From positions 620,001 through 684,000 of the forward strand of contig OZ239982.1 of assembly GCA_965197005.1 (NCBI GenBank): a stretch of 64,000 nucleotides of DNA, read 5' to 3'. This DNA is from G965197005 sp965197005. Its GTDB lineage: Bacteria; Pseudomonadota; Gammaproteobacteria; Pseudomonadales; Oceanobacteraceae. The notes beneath the pieces are model-generated. The model did no database searches. It was not told the origin of the DNA and saw only the letters and a program-made list of their open reading frames with translations. Shown here one piece after another: positions 1 through 7,798 of the stretch. A program made the position numbers and the translations under genes. How positions within the stretch are numbered: position 1 is the stretch's first letter; each line of letters begins with the position of its first letter.

Positions 1-25
1 GTTTGAGTACATTGAAAAAAGGGAT

Positions 26-56
26 AAAAAAGGCTGGCGCACTACCAGCCTTTTTA
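26..56. terminator. Rho-independent terminator after the TbpB-like lipoprotein gene
   Basis: An 11-bp perfect stem (AAAAAGGCTGG at 27-37 with its complement at 45-55) encloses a 7-nt loop. It has an A-run on one side and a T-run on the other, so it can work in both directions. It lies 16 bp past the stop codon of the minus-strand lipoprotein gene. Confidence 0.85.
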
Positions 57-71
57 CTAGGAGTTAGTTGT

Positions 72-1271
72 TTATTTACGTTTAGCGCCAAAACCACCTA
101 TATAGGTTTTACCGCCACCACCAAGACCAAAAGTACCGCCTACTTCGGCAGCTTTATCGCCATAAAAGCGACCATCTAAGCGACCTCCCTTTTTAGGATT
201 TTTAAGCTCTGGGTGAAGAGGCGCGGTGAGATCTGTTGCACTAAACTTACTTTCACCTGCGTTAAATGTTGCACTTGCTGTTAAGGTAAGAGACGGTGCT
301 GCTACGCCATCTTTAAGTGTGTACGCCGGAGACGAAGCATTAGTATACTCGCGTTCATACTTTTTGGGATTTGTACTTGCAAAATCTACTTTACGTTTAG
401 CAAAGTTGACATCCACTCTAACATCAGACGTAACATCGTAAACTTTTGAATCAGTTTGATACATTCCAATAGAATAACCGTTATAGGTGGCTTTGCCATT
501 TGTTGGTAATTGTGCTTGGGTTGTCACTAAGCCAATACTTTGAAAGCCATTTTGTGCTCTAGTTGCATTAGGTTGAGTTAAGCGACCAAAGGTTTGATAG
601 TTCCAGCCTGCCACCGCTGGATCACGCCAGATATATTCATTATTTGTATTAGTATAAATACCCGCTTTATCTGCATCGCCAGACTTAATGCCTGCATCTT
701 GCACTATGTAACCGTCAACTCGACTAGTATTAAGCGTATTTAAGTCTGCTTGGGTTTTAGGGTTAAATAATTTATACGGTTCTGTATTAGCTAAATTGTT
801 TTCTAATTTATCAGCAAAAAAATCAAATGGTTTTACATGACCCATAAGTATTGAAACTAACTTACCATTTTCATACTTAGCACTTAAAAAGCCTGATTTT
901 TTCTTATTTCCATTATCATAGGCAGTATATTTGAGACCATCATATATTCTGACAATCGGTGCATCCGCTATTACGTGGTTAATACCCGTTTGCAAAAAAC
1001 TACCAGCTGCTGGTGCAGGTAAATTTAATGCCTCAAGTTCTGGTGTGGTATCTGCCTCACCACCTGCATTCTCGCCAGTAGCAGGGTCATTGGGCTTAAT
1101 TGGTGGTGCTTCTTCCTTTGTCACTTCTTCTGTAGGGGGTGGTGGGGTAGTACCACTGGGTTTGCTTGGGCTGCTAACACATGCACCGAGTGCACCTGCT
1201 AAAATCAGAGTTGAAATAAGCCGAGTATAGCACTTAAGTTCGGTTGGTTGCTGGTTTGTAAAGAGTTTCAT
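72..1271 (-). CDS. TbpB/HpuA-like surface lipoprotein with C-terminal beta-barrel domain
   Basis: The 399-residue protein starts with a lipoprotein signal peptide (lipobox LAGALGAC, lipidated Cys31), followed by a Pro/Thr/Glu-rich linker to about residue 75. The C-terminus carries GRFYGDKAAEVGGTFGLGG, the signature of the transferrin-binding-protein-B beta-barrel domain shared by TbpB, LbpB, HpuA and related Slam-exported lipoproteins. It lies 71 bp downstream of a TonB receptor of the matching family on the same strand, so it is probably the surface co-receptor that captures a host iron or haem protein and passes the cargo on. At 399 residues it is shorter than TbpB (about 600-700) and nearer HpuA. 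The ligand cannot be told from sequence. No Slam translocon is in the window. Confidence 0.75.
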   Translation of the reverse strand: MKLFTNQQPTELKCYTRLISTLILAGALGACVSSPSKPSGTTPPPPTEEVTKEEAPPIKPNDPATGENAGGEADTTPELEALNLPAPAAGSFLQTGINHVIADAPIVRIYDGLKYTAYDNGNKKKSGFLSAKYENGKLVSILMGHVKPFDFFADKLENNLANTEPYKLFNPKTQADLNTLNTSRVDGYIVQDAGIKSGDADKAGIYTNTNNEYIWRDPAVAGWNYQTFGRLTQPNATRAQNGFQSIGLVTTQAQLPTNGKATYNGYSIGMYQTDSKVYDVTSDVRVDVNFAKRKVDFASTNPKKYEREYTNASSPAYTLKDGVAAPSLTLTASATFNAGESKFSATDLTAPLHPELKNPKKGGRLDGRFYGDKAAEVGGTFGLGGGGKTYIGGFGAKRK

Positions 1272-1294
1272 ATGCTTCTCCGTTGGTTAAAATA

Positions 1295-1313
1295 CGAACA
1301 GACCATCTGTTCG
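1295..1313. promoter_or_regulatory. Intercistronic hairpin between receptor and lipoprotein genes
   Basis: CGAACAGA at 1295-1302 and its exact complement at 1306-1313 form an 8-bp stem with a 3-nt loop. It sits in the 71-bp gap between the receptor stop and the lipoprotein start. It could stabilise mRNA, attenuate downstream expression or bind a regulator; the sequence does not decide between these. Confidence 0.4.
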
Positions 1314-1342
1314 ATAAAATTCTAAAATTCATACGCTAAATC

Positions 1343-4096
1343 CTAAAACTTAAGCTCTAGGGTTGCGCTAAAGTTGCGCCCTGGTGCCGTTAAACGATGA
1401 GCTCCAAGACCGACAACGTTAGTACTGCCTGTGGTAGAAATACCGTCAACACCCAGTTGACGTAAAGATTCCCAGCTGGAGTACTGCTCATCGAGAATGT
1501 TATAAATTGCACCTCGTAATGTGCTGTGTTTGCCTATACTTATCCAGGCACTGATATCAAGGGTTTGCCAAGTAGTGCTGGCTCGAGGTAATTTTTTCCT
1601 GCTAATGGTTTGTGCTGTTGCTGGATTTAACGATAGGCCAATCAATTCATCTTCATCTTTTTCTTTTGAATTAATATAGTGTGCCGATGCTCCCCAATTT
1701 TGGTTTGGTGAGGTGTATTTAAGCGCAAATACATAGCGTGGGGGCTGAATGGTATCGAACATATAACTTCTATTTACAAAGTTATCGCTGCTTGCATCTA
1801 ACTGCGTTGGCCGCTTTCTTGGGCGCACACGGCTGTACGCCATGATGGCGTTCAAGCCTGAAGGCATTTCTTTTTTTAATTCGTGTAAGTTTATATCGAA
1901 CATTAGGTTGTAGCCTTCAACAAACGCATCTTGCACGTTACCGTAAACTGTTCTTTTATATTTTGTGTCGTTGCCCTTCTTTTGGAATATATCAATAAGA
2001 TTGAGGTAGTCGGCCATAAAGTAGCTTCCTCTAACCAGTAACGCAGCACTGGCATAGCTTATTCCAACTTCATGACTAATCGCTTTTTCTGGCTTGATCT
2101 CTGGAATGGTAATGTCTTCTGGATTTATGCCATTGTTTAAATCCCCTGGGGTAATCAGTTCAACACCGTAAATTTGTTGCATAGAGGGCACTCTAAATCC
2201 TTCGCTAAATTGGTAAGCTAGCTGCCAATTTTTGATAGGCTTAATGACTAAATCTGCTTGTTTTGCAAGGATTGTGTAGTTTTGATTTTTAATAAAACGG
2301 TTGTCTGAGGCAAATCGATGAGTCTCTTCGCGCACCCCTAAGGCGAGTTCTAAAAAGCGGCTGGGAGTGATTTTGTATTGCAAGGCAGCAAATTCCACAT
2401 TATTGCTAATTGGCTCTAAGCTGTTGTTATTACGAATGGTTCCATTTTTCCAGTTTTGCACATATAGGGGTACTAGGACACAGTTTGCGTTGTAAGTACC
2501 AGGGCGACATACAAATTTGTATTCGGTTTTGCTGGTAACACTTTTATGATTAAGTTTGCCTTTGCTGGTGCCTAGGTCAAGTCTTACAAGGTGATGGGCG
2601 GATAGGAGTTTGAACGATTTTGCTAAATTAAGACGCACTCTTTGTTTTATATCTTTGGTGCCAGTGGTAAGGTCTCGCGCAAACTGTCCATTTTTTGTTG
2701 CCTGACAATCTAGGGTGATTTTTTTTGCACAGCGGCGATGCTTATATACGTTGTTCATTTCGATGGTTTGCTCATCAAAACGTAAATGTAGGCTGTCTGG
2801 ACGCCAGCTTTTGTTTTCTCCTCCTAAATAGCGGTACTCAACTCCTGTACGTAGTTTGTTGTGTATATTGTCTTGAGACCAAGCATTTACCCATTTGTGT
2901 TGTTCACGGTCACCACTGCTTATTAGTGCTCTGTAGTACGAGAGTTTAGTCATATTTAGGGTTTTATACGCCTGATCGGTATGCTCCAAAACCAAACCTA
3001 AATAATGTCTATTGTTGGGTCGTATACCTGTGTTAATAAGCCAAGACTTTGAGCTGTAATCCATAGGGTTGGATTTCTCTCTGGTCGGACCCCAAACGTC
3101 ATCTGCACTAAATTCAAGTTCGTATTTTTTGGGTCTGGCAACAAGCAGCTCATCATTAGGGTCAAAATAGAAAACCAGCTTTTGTGATGAGACATTTGAA
3201 TGAGATTGAATTTCATGACCTACTCTGTGGGTGTATTGCACTAAGCCTTCAAACCAACCTGTGCGCCCTGCCATCGCCAAACGGTTGACCCATTGGTTGT
3301 TTTTGGAGATGAAAGCGCCTTTATAGTCCAGCCCGTAGCTTTGCCCCAGTTTAATCACATCATCAGCTTGTTTGCTTTCTAATAAGACCGCTCCGCCTAG
3401 TGCACCATTGCCCGCCAGCACACTGCTGGCACCTTTGCTAATGCGAATTTGTTTGACATTTTCATATTCAATTTCATTGATGGTGCCGCCATATTCTCCT
3501 TGGCGAGTGTAGGTAGAAGCAGGGGAGAAAACTTGCCCTTGAGCCATGCCATCAACGCTTATAGCAACACGGTTTCTATCAACCCCACGAATGGAATAGC
3601 CTGATGAAGCACCCTGACCCTGTTCATTTACAGAAATACCCGGGTCATAGCGAGTTAAATCACGAATGTTGTTGATTTGCTCCAGCTCTAGCTGCTCAAT
3701 ATCTTTATCTAGCTGGTTAAATTGAAAGAGTGGGGTTGAATTTTTTTGCCCTTCAACAATAACCTCTTCTAGCTCAAACTCAGATTTGGCGGCATCTACC
3801 TTGGAACTTGGTTTTATTTGCTCTGATAACTGGTTATCAGTGGAATTTTCGGGGGGGGGGGGGGAGGTTTCGGCGTTGTCAGGTACGGCTTTTGTGTTTT
3901 TCACAGCAGTTGAGTTTGCCTCATCTTCTATGGTGGCTGAAGTTGTTTCTTCTGCGGTGGTTGAGGTTGCTGGTGTGATTTCTGCGGATATAACTTGTGC
4001 ATTTGTATTTTCTTCTAAGGGTGCTTGATCAGAAAGGGTTTCTGCCATAAGAGGAGTGGTTATACAAAAAAGCAAAAAAAGTTGATATCCGTACAT
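1343..4096 (-). CDS. TonB-dependent receptor, haemoglobin/transferrin/lactoferrin type
   Basis: This 917-residue outer-membrane receptor imports iron or haem using TonB energy. Residues 1-18 are a signal peptide. Residues 20-108 are a low-complexity Thr/Ala/Glu/Ser region. A TonB-box-like LEEVIVEG lies at 109-116, followed by a plug domain with RYDPGISVNEQG and YSIRGVDRNRVAISVDG, typical of the haemoglobin/transferrin/lactoferrin receptor family. The rest is a 22-strand-type barrel ending in aromatic Phe (LELKF). The TbpB-like lipoprotein gene follows, so the order is receptor first, opposite to tbpBA and hpuAB. Codons 78-82 are a run of 14 C on the coding strand, currently in frame, which makes the gene a strong candidate for phase-variable expression. 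The substrate is not resolved. Confidence 0.88.
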   Translation of the reverse strand: MYGYQLFLLFCITTPLMAETLSDQAPLEENTNAQVISAEITPATSTTAEETTSATIEDEANSTAVKNTKAVPDNAETSPPPPENSTDNQLSEQIKPSSKVDAAKSEFELEEVIVEGQKNSTPLFQFNQLDKDIEQLELEQINNIRDLTRYDPGISVNEQGQGASSGYSIRGVDRNRVAISVDGMAQGQVFSPASTYTRQGEYGGTINEIEYENVKQIRISKGASSVLAGNGALGGAVLLESKQADDVIKLGQSYGLDYKGAFISKNNQWVNRLAMAGRTGWFEGLVQYTHRVGHEIQSHSNVSSQKLVFYFDPNDELLVARPKKYELEFSADDVWGPTREKSNPMDYSSKSWLINTGIRPNNRHYLGLVLEHTDQAYKTLNMTKLSYYRALISSGDREQHKWVNAWSQDNIHNKLRTGVEYRYLGGENKSWRPDSLHLRFDEQTIEMNNVYKHRRCAKKITLDCQATKNGQFARDLTTGTKDIKQRVRLNLAKSFKLLSAHHLVRLDLGTSKGKLNHKSVTSKTEYKFVCRPGTYNANCVLVPLYVQNWKNGTIRNNNSLEPISNNVEFAALQYKITPSRFLELALGVREETHRFASDNRFIKNQNYTILAKQADLVIKPIKNWQLAYQFSEGFRVPSMQQIYGVELITPGDLNNGINPEDITIPEIKPEKAISHEVGISYASAALLVRGSYFMADYLNLIDIFQKKGNDTKYKRTVYGNVQDAFVEGYNLMFDINLHELKKEMPSGLNAIMAYSRVRPRKRPTQLDASSDNFVNRSYMFDTIQPPRYVFALKYTSPNQNWGASAHYINSKEKDEDELIGLSLNPATAQTISRKKLPRASTTWQTLDISAWISIGKHSTLRGAIYNILDEQYSSWESLRQLGVDGISTTGSTNVVGLGAHRLTAPGRNFSATLELKF
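3851..3864. repeat. Poly-G(14) homopolymer tract inside the receptor gene
   Basis: Fourteen consecutive G on the plus strand (C on the coding strand) encode part of Ser78 and Pro79-82 of the TonB receptor. Tracts this long slip during replication; gain or loss of one base would shift the frame before the plug domain. The frame is open in this copy, so the gene reads ON. Confidence 0.95.
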
Positions 4097-4124
4097 GTTG
4101 TGTTTCTTTTAGAAATAATGCGAC

Positions 4125-4153
4125 ATACTACATTAAATCAAAATAAATATCAA
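4125..4153 (-). promoter_or_regulatory. Candidate sigma70 promoter of the receptor gene
   Basis: On the minus strand TTGATA and TAGTAT are separated by exactly 17 bp, and the -10 lies about 29 bp before the receptor start. The spacer is AT-rich with GATATT/GATTTA hexamers that could form a degenerate Fur site; that part is weak. Confidence 0.5.
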
Positions 4154-4287
4154 TTAAATTAATTATCTGTTTTGCTTTTTGATACTTATGCGCTTTAAGT
4201 TGAGTAAATCGCAATAAAGTGTAAGTACAATTTGTTAGGTAGGTTTAAATGAGTTCTTACTAGCAGCTTTAATTAAAATAAAAAATA

Positions 4288-4995
4288 GGGGCTGTCCTAG
4301 ATAAGTAAAATTATTTAGGATGGCGTTATGAGAAAAAGTCGCTTAAGTCACTATAAGCAAAAAAGGTTGATAGAGCTGTTTGTATCGGGTTCTACCGCAC
4401 CAACATCCGCTAGTTTGGTTGGGGTTAATAAGACAACGGCAAGCTATTATTTTCATCGACTTAGACTGCTTATTTACCAGCATAGTGAACACCTAGAATT
4501 GCTTGATGGTGAAGTCGAAATAGATGAAAGTTATTTTGGTGGCAAGCGCAAGGGTAAGAGAGGACGAGGAGCTGCAGGAAAAGTGCCTGTATTTGGGCTT
4601 CTAAAGCGTAGTGGCAAGGTTTATGCGGTTATTATACCTGATGCGAGTGCAGGCACTTTGATGCCGATTATTCGTCAAAAAGTAAAGCCTGACAGTGTGG
4701 TTTATACCGATACATTTAGAAGCTATAATGCGTTAGATGTGTCTGAATTTAAACGCTACCGTATTAACCATAGTGAGCTATTTGCTAATAAGCATAATCA
4801 CATCAATGGTATTGAGAATTTTTGGAATCAAGCCAAGCGTCATTTAAGGCGATTTAATGGGATTCCGAGGGAGCACTTTAACCTGTTTTTAAAGGAGTGT
4901 GAGTGGCGATTTAACAACAGCGACCCAAAGAGTCAATTAAAACAACTGAATCAATGGGTTAAGAAAGAAATGGGCTAGTTATCTAGGACAGCCCC
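4288..4995. mobile_element. Intact IS1595-family (IS1016-like) insertion sequence
   Basis: The element is about 708 bp. Terminal inverted repeats GGGGCTGTCCTAGATAA (4288-4304) and TTATCTAGGACAGCCCC (4979-4995) match perfectly over 17 bp, 19 if the flanking TA is counted. Flanks AAAAATA (4281-4287) and AAAAATA (4997-5003) suggest an 8-bp target duplication with one mismatch. The transposase is full length, so the copy may be active. It lies about 190 bp upstream of the TonB receptor start. Confidence 0.92.
4328..4978 (+). CDS. IS1595-family (ISXO2-like, IS1016 group) transposase
   Basis: This 216-residue transposase spans nearly the whole element. It has a short N-terminal helix-turn-helix-like segment (about residues 15-45) and then an ISXO2-like DDE core. 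Visible catalytic blocks are EIDESYFGGKRKGKRGRGAAG (first Asp near residue 65), VVYTDTFRSYNAL (second Asp) and the ending HINGIENFWNQAKRHLRRFNG, where the IS1016 group carries Asn plus a nearby Glu in place of a canonical third acidic residue. The stop codon lies directly beside the right inverted repeat. The length is normal and no frameshift is seen. Confidence 0.92.
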   Translation: MRKSRLSHYKQKRLIELFVSGSTAPTSASLVGVNKTTASYYFHRLRLLIYQHSEHLELLDGEVEIDESYFGGKRKGKRGRGAAGKVPVFGLLKRSGKVYAVIIPDASAGTLMPIIRQKVKPDSVVYTDTFRSYNALDVSEFKRYRINHSELFANKHNHINGIENFWNQAKRHLRRFNGIPREHFNLFLKECEWRFNNSDPKSQLKQLNQWVKKEMG

Positions 4996-5087
4996 TAAAA
5001 ATATTATTAATAATTTTTTAGTTTATAGATTATTGGCTTTAAAATTATTTTTGAGGACAATTAATTCTCTCTTTTTTCAAGTTGTAA

Positions 5088-6023
5088 CTAAAGGCTGTTA
5101 TTTGAATTCTGTTTGCGCCAAATGCTCGGTGGGTTTCCTTGTAATTGCTTGAATACTTTCGTAAAAGCAGCTTCTGAACGATAACCAGAGGCTTCTGCTA
5201 TTGTCGAGATGCTTTTTTTGCTGTGCATTAGTAATTGACTGGCATGCATAATACGAATGCTCTGTAATACCGCTAATGGCGTTTCATTAGATAGATTTTT
5301 AAAGTGGCGAGCGTATGTTGCGCGCGACATATTGGCTGTTTCTGCTAGTCTACTTAATGACCAATTATATGCGGGAAACTGTAACATTGCTTGAATGCTT
5401 TTGCTTAAACGTTCATCAGAAAGAAGATGAATCCAAGAGGCTTGTAAGTGATTTTGTTGTCCGTAGCATCTTAGAGCATAGACTAATAATGTTTGCGCTA
5501 ATGCATTGATAATGCTCCAAGATCCGAGCTCTTCAGAAGCACTTTCTTGACGCAGTATATTGGTTAATAAACTTAATGTAGGCATACCTGGCTTATGGTA
5601 AAGGTGGGCATTTAAAATAGGTGGTAGGCTTTGTAGCAGTGCTTTTCCTAAATGTTGAGGATAACGTATACGTCCACATAAAAGATCAAGTCCTGTTCCA
5701 ATCTTGGCATTTGAAGTGGTATATATTGGTAATTGTTGATTTGTTTTTTGCCAAAATGTAGCTTGTGGTTTTGTGATGTTTTTTTTATAGCTGACGCGAT
5801 GGGACTGACCTTGAGTTAGAATGAAAAAATCGCCTTGTTCTATGCGGTAACTTTGATTATTTTCAGGTGTAACGATACAGCTACCTGTTAAAACCAGATG
5901 AAACATTGCTTCACCTTTAGGTAGGGAATCATGGGGAATGTCAAATTCACCATCTAAAATACAGAGGGCATCTAAAATCATTTCTCCATGACAGAGTTCT
6001 ATTAGCTGGCTTAGTGAATCCAT
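5088..6023 (-). CDS. AraC-family regulator with N-terminal cupin
   Basis: The 311-residue protein has an N-terminal cupin-like sensor domain (residues about 5-185, AraC/cupin_6 type) and a C-terminal double helix-turn-helix. The second helix-turn-helix carries the family signature around SISTIAEASGYRSEAAFTKVFKQ, and the first is WSLSRLAETANMSRATYARHFK. It is transcribed away from the DUF302 and SLAC1-like genes, which it probably controls together with itself. Two direct copies of TCGTATTG in the shared intergenic region are candidate operators. The effector is unknown; members of this cupin subfamily often respond to small aldehydes or reactive compounds. Confidence 0.85.
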   Translation of the reverse strand: MDSLSQLIELCHGEMILDALCILDGEFDIPHDSLPKGEAMFHLVLTGSCIVTPENNQSYRIEQGDFFILTQGQSHRVSYKKNITKPQATFWQKTNQQLPIYTTSNAKIGTGLDLLCGRIRYPQHLGKALLQSLPPILNAHLYHKPGMPTLSLLTNILRQESASEELGSWSIINALAQTLLVYALRCYGQQNHLQASWIHLLSDERLSKSIQAMLQFPAYNWSLSRLAETANMSRATYARHFKNLSNETPLAVLQSIRIMHASQLLMHSKKSISTIAEASGYRSEAAFTKVFKQLQGNPPSIWRKQNSNNSL

Positions 6024-6061
6024 GAGACGTTTTCGCTTATTTTTGATTGTATTTTGGTTTG

Positions 6062-6100
6062 TCGTATTGAATTTTTAATTTATAATAAAATATCGTATTG
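6062..6100. promoter_or_regulatory. Candidate AraC operator: direct repeats of TCGTATTG
   Basis: TCGTATTG occurs at 6062-6069 and 6093-6100, 31 bp apart (about three helical turns), on either side of a -10-like TATAAT at 6081-6086. Paired direct repeats near the promoter are the usual arrangement for AraC-family binding. Assignment to the adjacent regulator is inference. Confidence 0.4.
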
Positions 6101-6123
6101 TCAATCAAAATAATAGGTAGCTT

Positions 6124-6630
6124 ATGCAGAATTTAATAAATTATTGTGAAAAATTATTTTTGAGAATAAATATTTTTTTAAGAAAATGTTATTTTCTTAT
6201 TTTAATTTTCTTTTTATGTATGAGTGTGCAAGCTCAAGCAAGGTCTAATTTAATGTTACATATAAAAAGCCCTTATCACTTTGAGCAAACAGTAAAGCGT
6301 ATTGAAGATGGGTTAATTCAAGCGAATATGCATATTTTTGCACAGATAGATCACCAAGCTGCTGCCCGTTCAGTTGGGCTTAGTATGCCCAAAACGCTTG
6401 TTTTAATTTATGGTAACCCTAAAGGTGGCACAGCATTTATGCTACAAACACCTGATTTGGCTTTAGATTTACCGCTTAAAGTTCTGGTTCGTGAAGATGA
6501 GAAAAAACAAGTTTGGGTTGTTTTACATCGCACTGCTCATTTAGCAAAAATGCATGGTATACCCGCAGATAAACTGAAAAAATTAGCGCAAGCAGAAAGT
6601 TTAATTATAAAAATACTAGGACGCAACTAA
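6124..6630 (+). CDS. Secreted DUF302 domain protein
   Basis: This 168-residue protein has a basic then hydrophobic N-terminus (residues about 14-37, ending VQAQA) that looks like a signal peptide, so the mature domain is probably periplasmic. The rest matches the DUF302 fold: HFEQTVKRIEDGLIQANMHIFAQIDHQ at the start and LVLIYGNPKGGTAFMLQTP in the core. DUF302 proteins have no agreed biochemical role. The gene is 3 bp upstream of a SLAC1/TehA-like transporter, divergent from an AraC regulator, so the pair is probably one regulated unit. Confidence 0.8.
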   Translation: MQNLINYCEKLFLRINIFLRKCYFLILIFFLCMSVQAQARSNLMLHIKSPYHFEQTVKRIEDGLIQANMHIFAQIDHQAAARSVGLSMPKTLVLIYGNPKGGTAFMLQTPDLALDLPLKVLVREDEKKQVWVVLHRTAHLAKMHGIPADKLKKLAQAESLIIKILGRN

Positions 6631-6633
6631 TTT

Positions 6634-7614
6634 ATGAGCTCCCGTTTTATTTGCGCTCATTTTAACTGGTTGCCCATTAGTTTATTTGGCTCTGTCATGG
6701 GACTAAGTGGTTTGAGTATTGCTTGGAGTGGGGCGCATACGTTATGGCATGTTCCAGAGTTAATACATCAGGTTTTAGCTCTAATATCTGTTGTTGTTTT
6801 TGTGCTTTTGTTATTGGCTTATGCGGTTAAAATAATGACAGCTTGGGAGGAGGTAAAATCAGAATTTTTACACCCTACCGCAGGTGCGCTTTTTGGAACA
6901 CCATTAATTAGTGCTCTTTTGTTGCCAATTTTGATTGTTCATCAAACGCCAATGCTGGCTAAAATAATTTGGGCTGTTGCTATCTTGGGTATGTTGTTTT
7001 TAGCCTTGCATTGGGTTAATCGGTGGCTAAATGGAGGATTTGAGTACGCTAATGTTGCCCCTGCATGGATTGTGCCTGTTGTGGGGTTGTTAGATATTCC
7101 CATTGCTATAAATGTATTGCAACTTGATTCATTTGTGCATGAGCTGATGTTATTTTCTTTAGCGGTCGGCTTGTTTTTTGCCATTCCTTTGTTGGTTATT
7201 ATTTTATTTAGAATTTTATTTGTAGCACCTCTACCAGTAGTGATATTGCCTTCTCTGTTTATTTTATTAGCACCATTTGCAGTTGGTTTTTCTGCTTATG
7301 TAAATGTTGTAGGGCATGTGGATATGCTTGCACAGAGCTTATTTTATATTGCTTTATTTTTATTGGTTGCTTTGTTTATTCGTCTTCGGCATTTACCAAA
7401 ATCTTGTCCATTTAAGGTGGCTTGGTGGTCTGTTAGTTTCCCCTTGGCAGCGACTACTAATGCGGCTTTAAAAATGGCTAGTGTGCAACATGGTGTGTTT
7501 AATGAGATGTTGGCATTAATATTGTTACTTATTAGCAGTTTGATTATTGGTTTTTTATTTTTACGCACATTTAAGGGAGTGTTTGCTGGAGAACTTAAAC
7601 ACCTTAGTACCTAA
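6634..7614 (+). CDS. SLAC1/TehA-like (TDT family) anion transporter
   Basis: This 326-residue integral membrane protein has about ten hydrophobic helices and the general pattern of the tellurite-resistance/dicarboxylate transporter (TDT) family, to which TehA and plant SLAC1 channels belong. Visible marks are FNWLPISLFGSVMGLSGLSIAW near the N-terminus and HPTAGALFGTP. It starts 3 bp after the DUF302 gene and is likely translated with it. The family passes anions or dicarboxylates; the substrate here cannot be told, and tellurite resistance should not be assumed. Confidence 0.8.
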   Translation: MSSRFICAHFNWLPISLFGSVMGLSGLSIAWSGAHTLWHVPELIHQVLALISVVVFVLLLLAYAVKIMTAWEEVKSEFLHPTAGALFGTPLISALLLPILIVHQTPMLAKIIWAVAILGMLFLALHWVNRWLNGGFEYANVAPAWIVPVVGLLDIPIAINVLQLDSFVHELMLFSLAVGLFFAIPLLVIILFRILFVAPLPVVILPSLFILLAPFAVGFSAYVNVVGHVDMLAQSLFYIALFLLVALFIRLRHLPKSCPFKVAWWSVSFPLAATTNAALKMASVQHGVFNEMLALILLLISSLIIGFLFLRTFKGVFAGELKHLST

Positions 7615-7798
7615 TTAAAGTCTACATTACGCATTCATTTTTGAGTTATTTTTATTTCGTTAAAAAAGAAGATATTTTTAGCAACGCAGGTTACTGTTTT
7701 TTGTGGTTCTCGTCAGAAAAATACACAAGTTACAGGTTGCAAGCTAAGTAATTAGGTACTTTTTAGTCGCTGTATAAAACAAGCAATGACCTTGTATT

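Noticed and set aside
4131..4153. Fur box in the receptor promoter
   Set aside because: Hexamers resemble GATAAT only loosely; mentioned in the promoter entry but not called.
7606..7760. 12-bp inverted repeats AGTACCTAATTA (7606-7617) and TAATTAGGTACT (7749-7760) as a small MITE
   Set aside because: No target duplication, the left copy overlaps the transporter stop codon, and a match of this length in AT-rich sequence can be chance.
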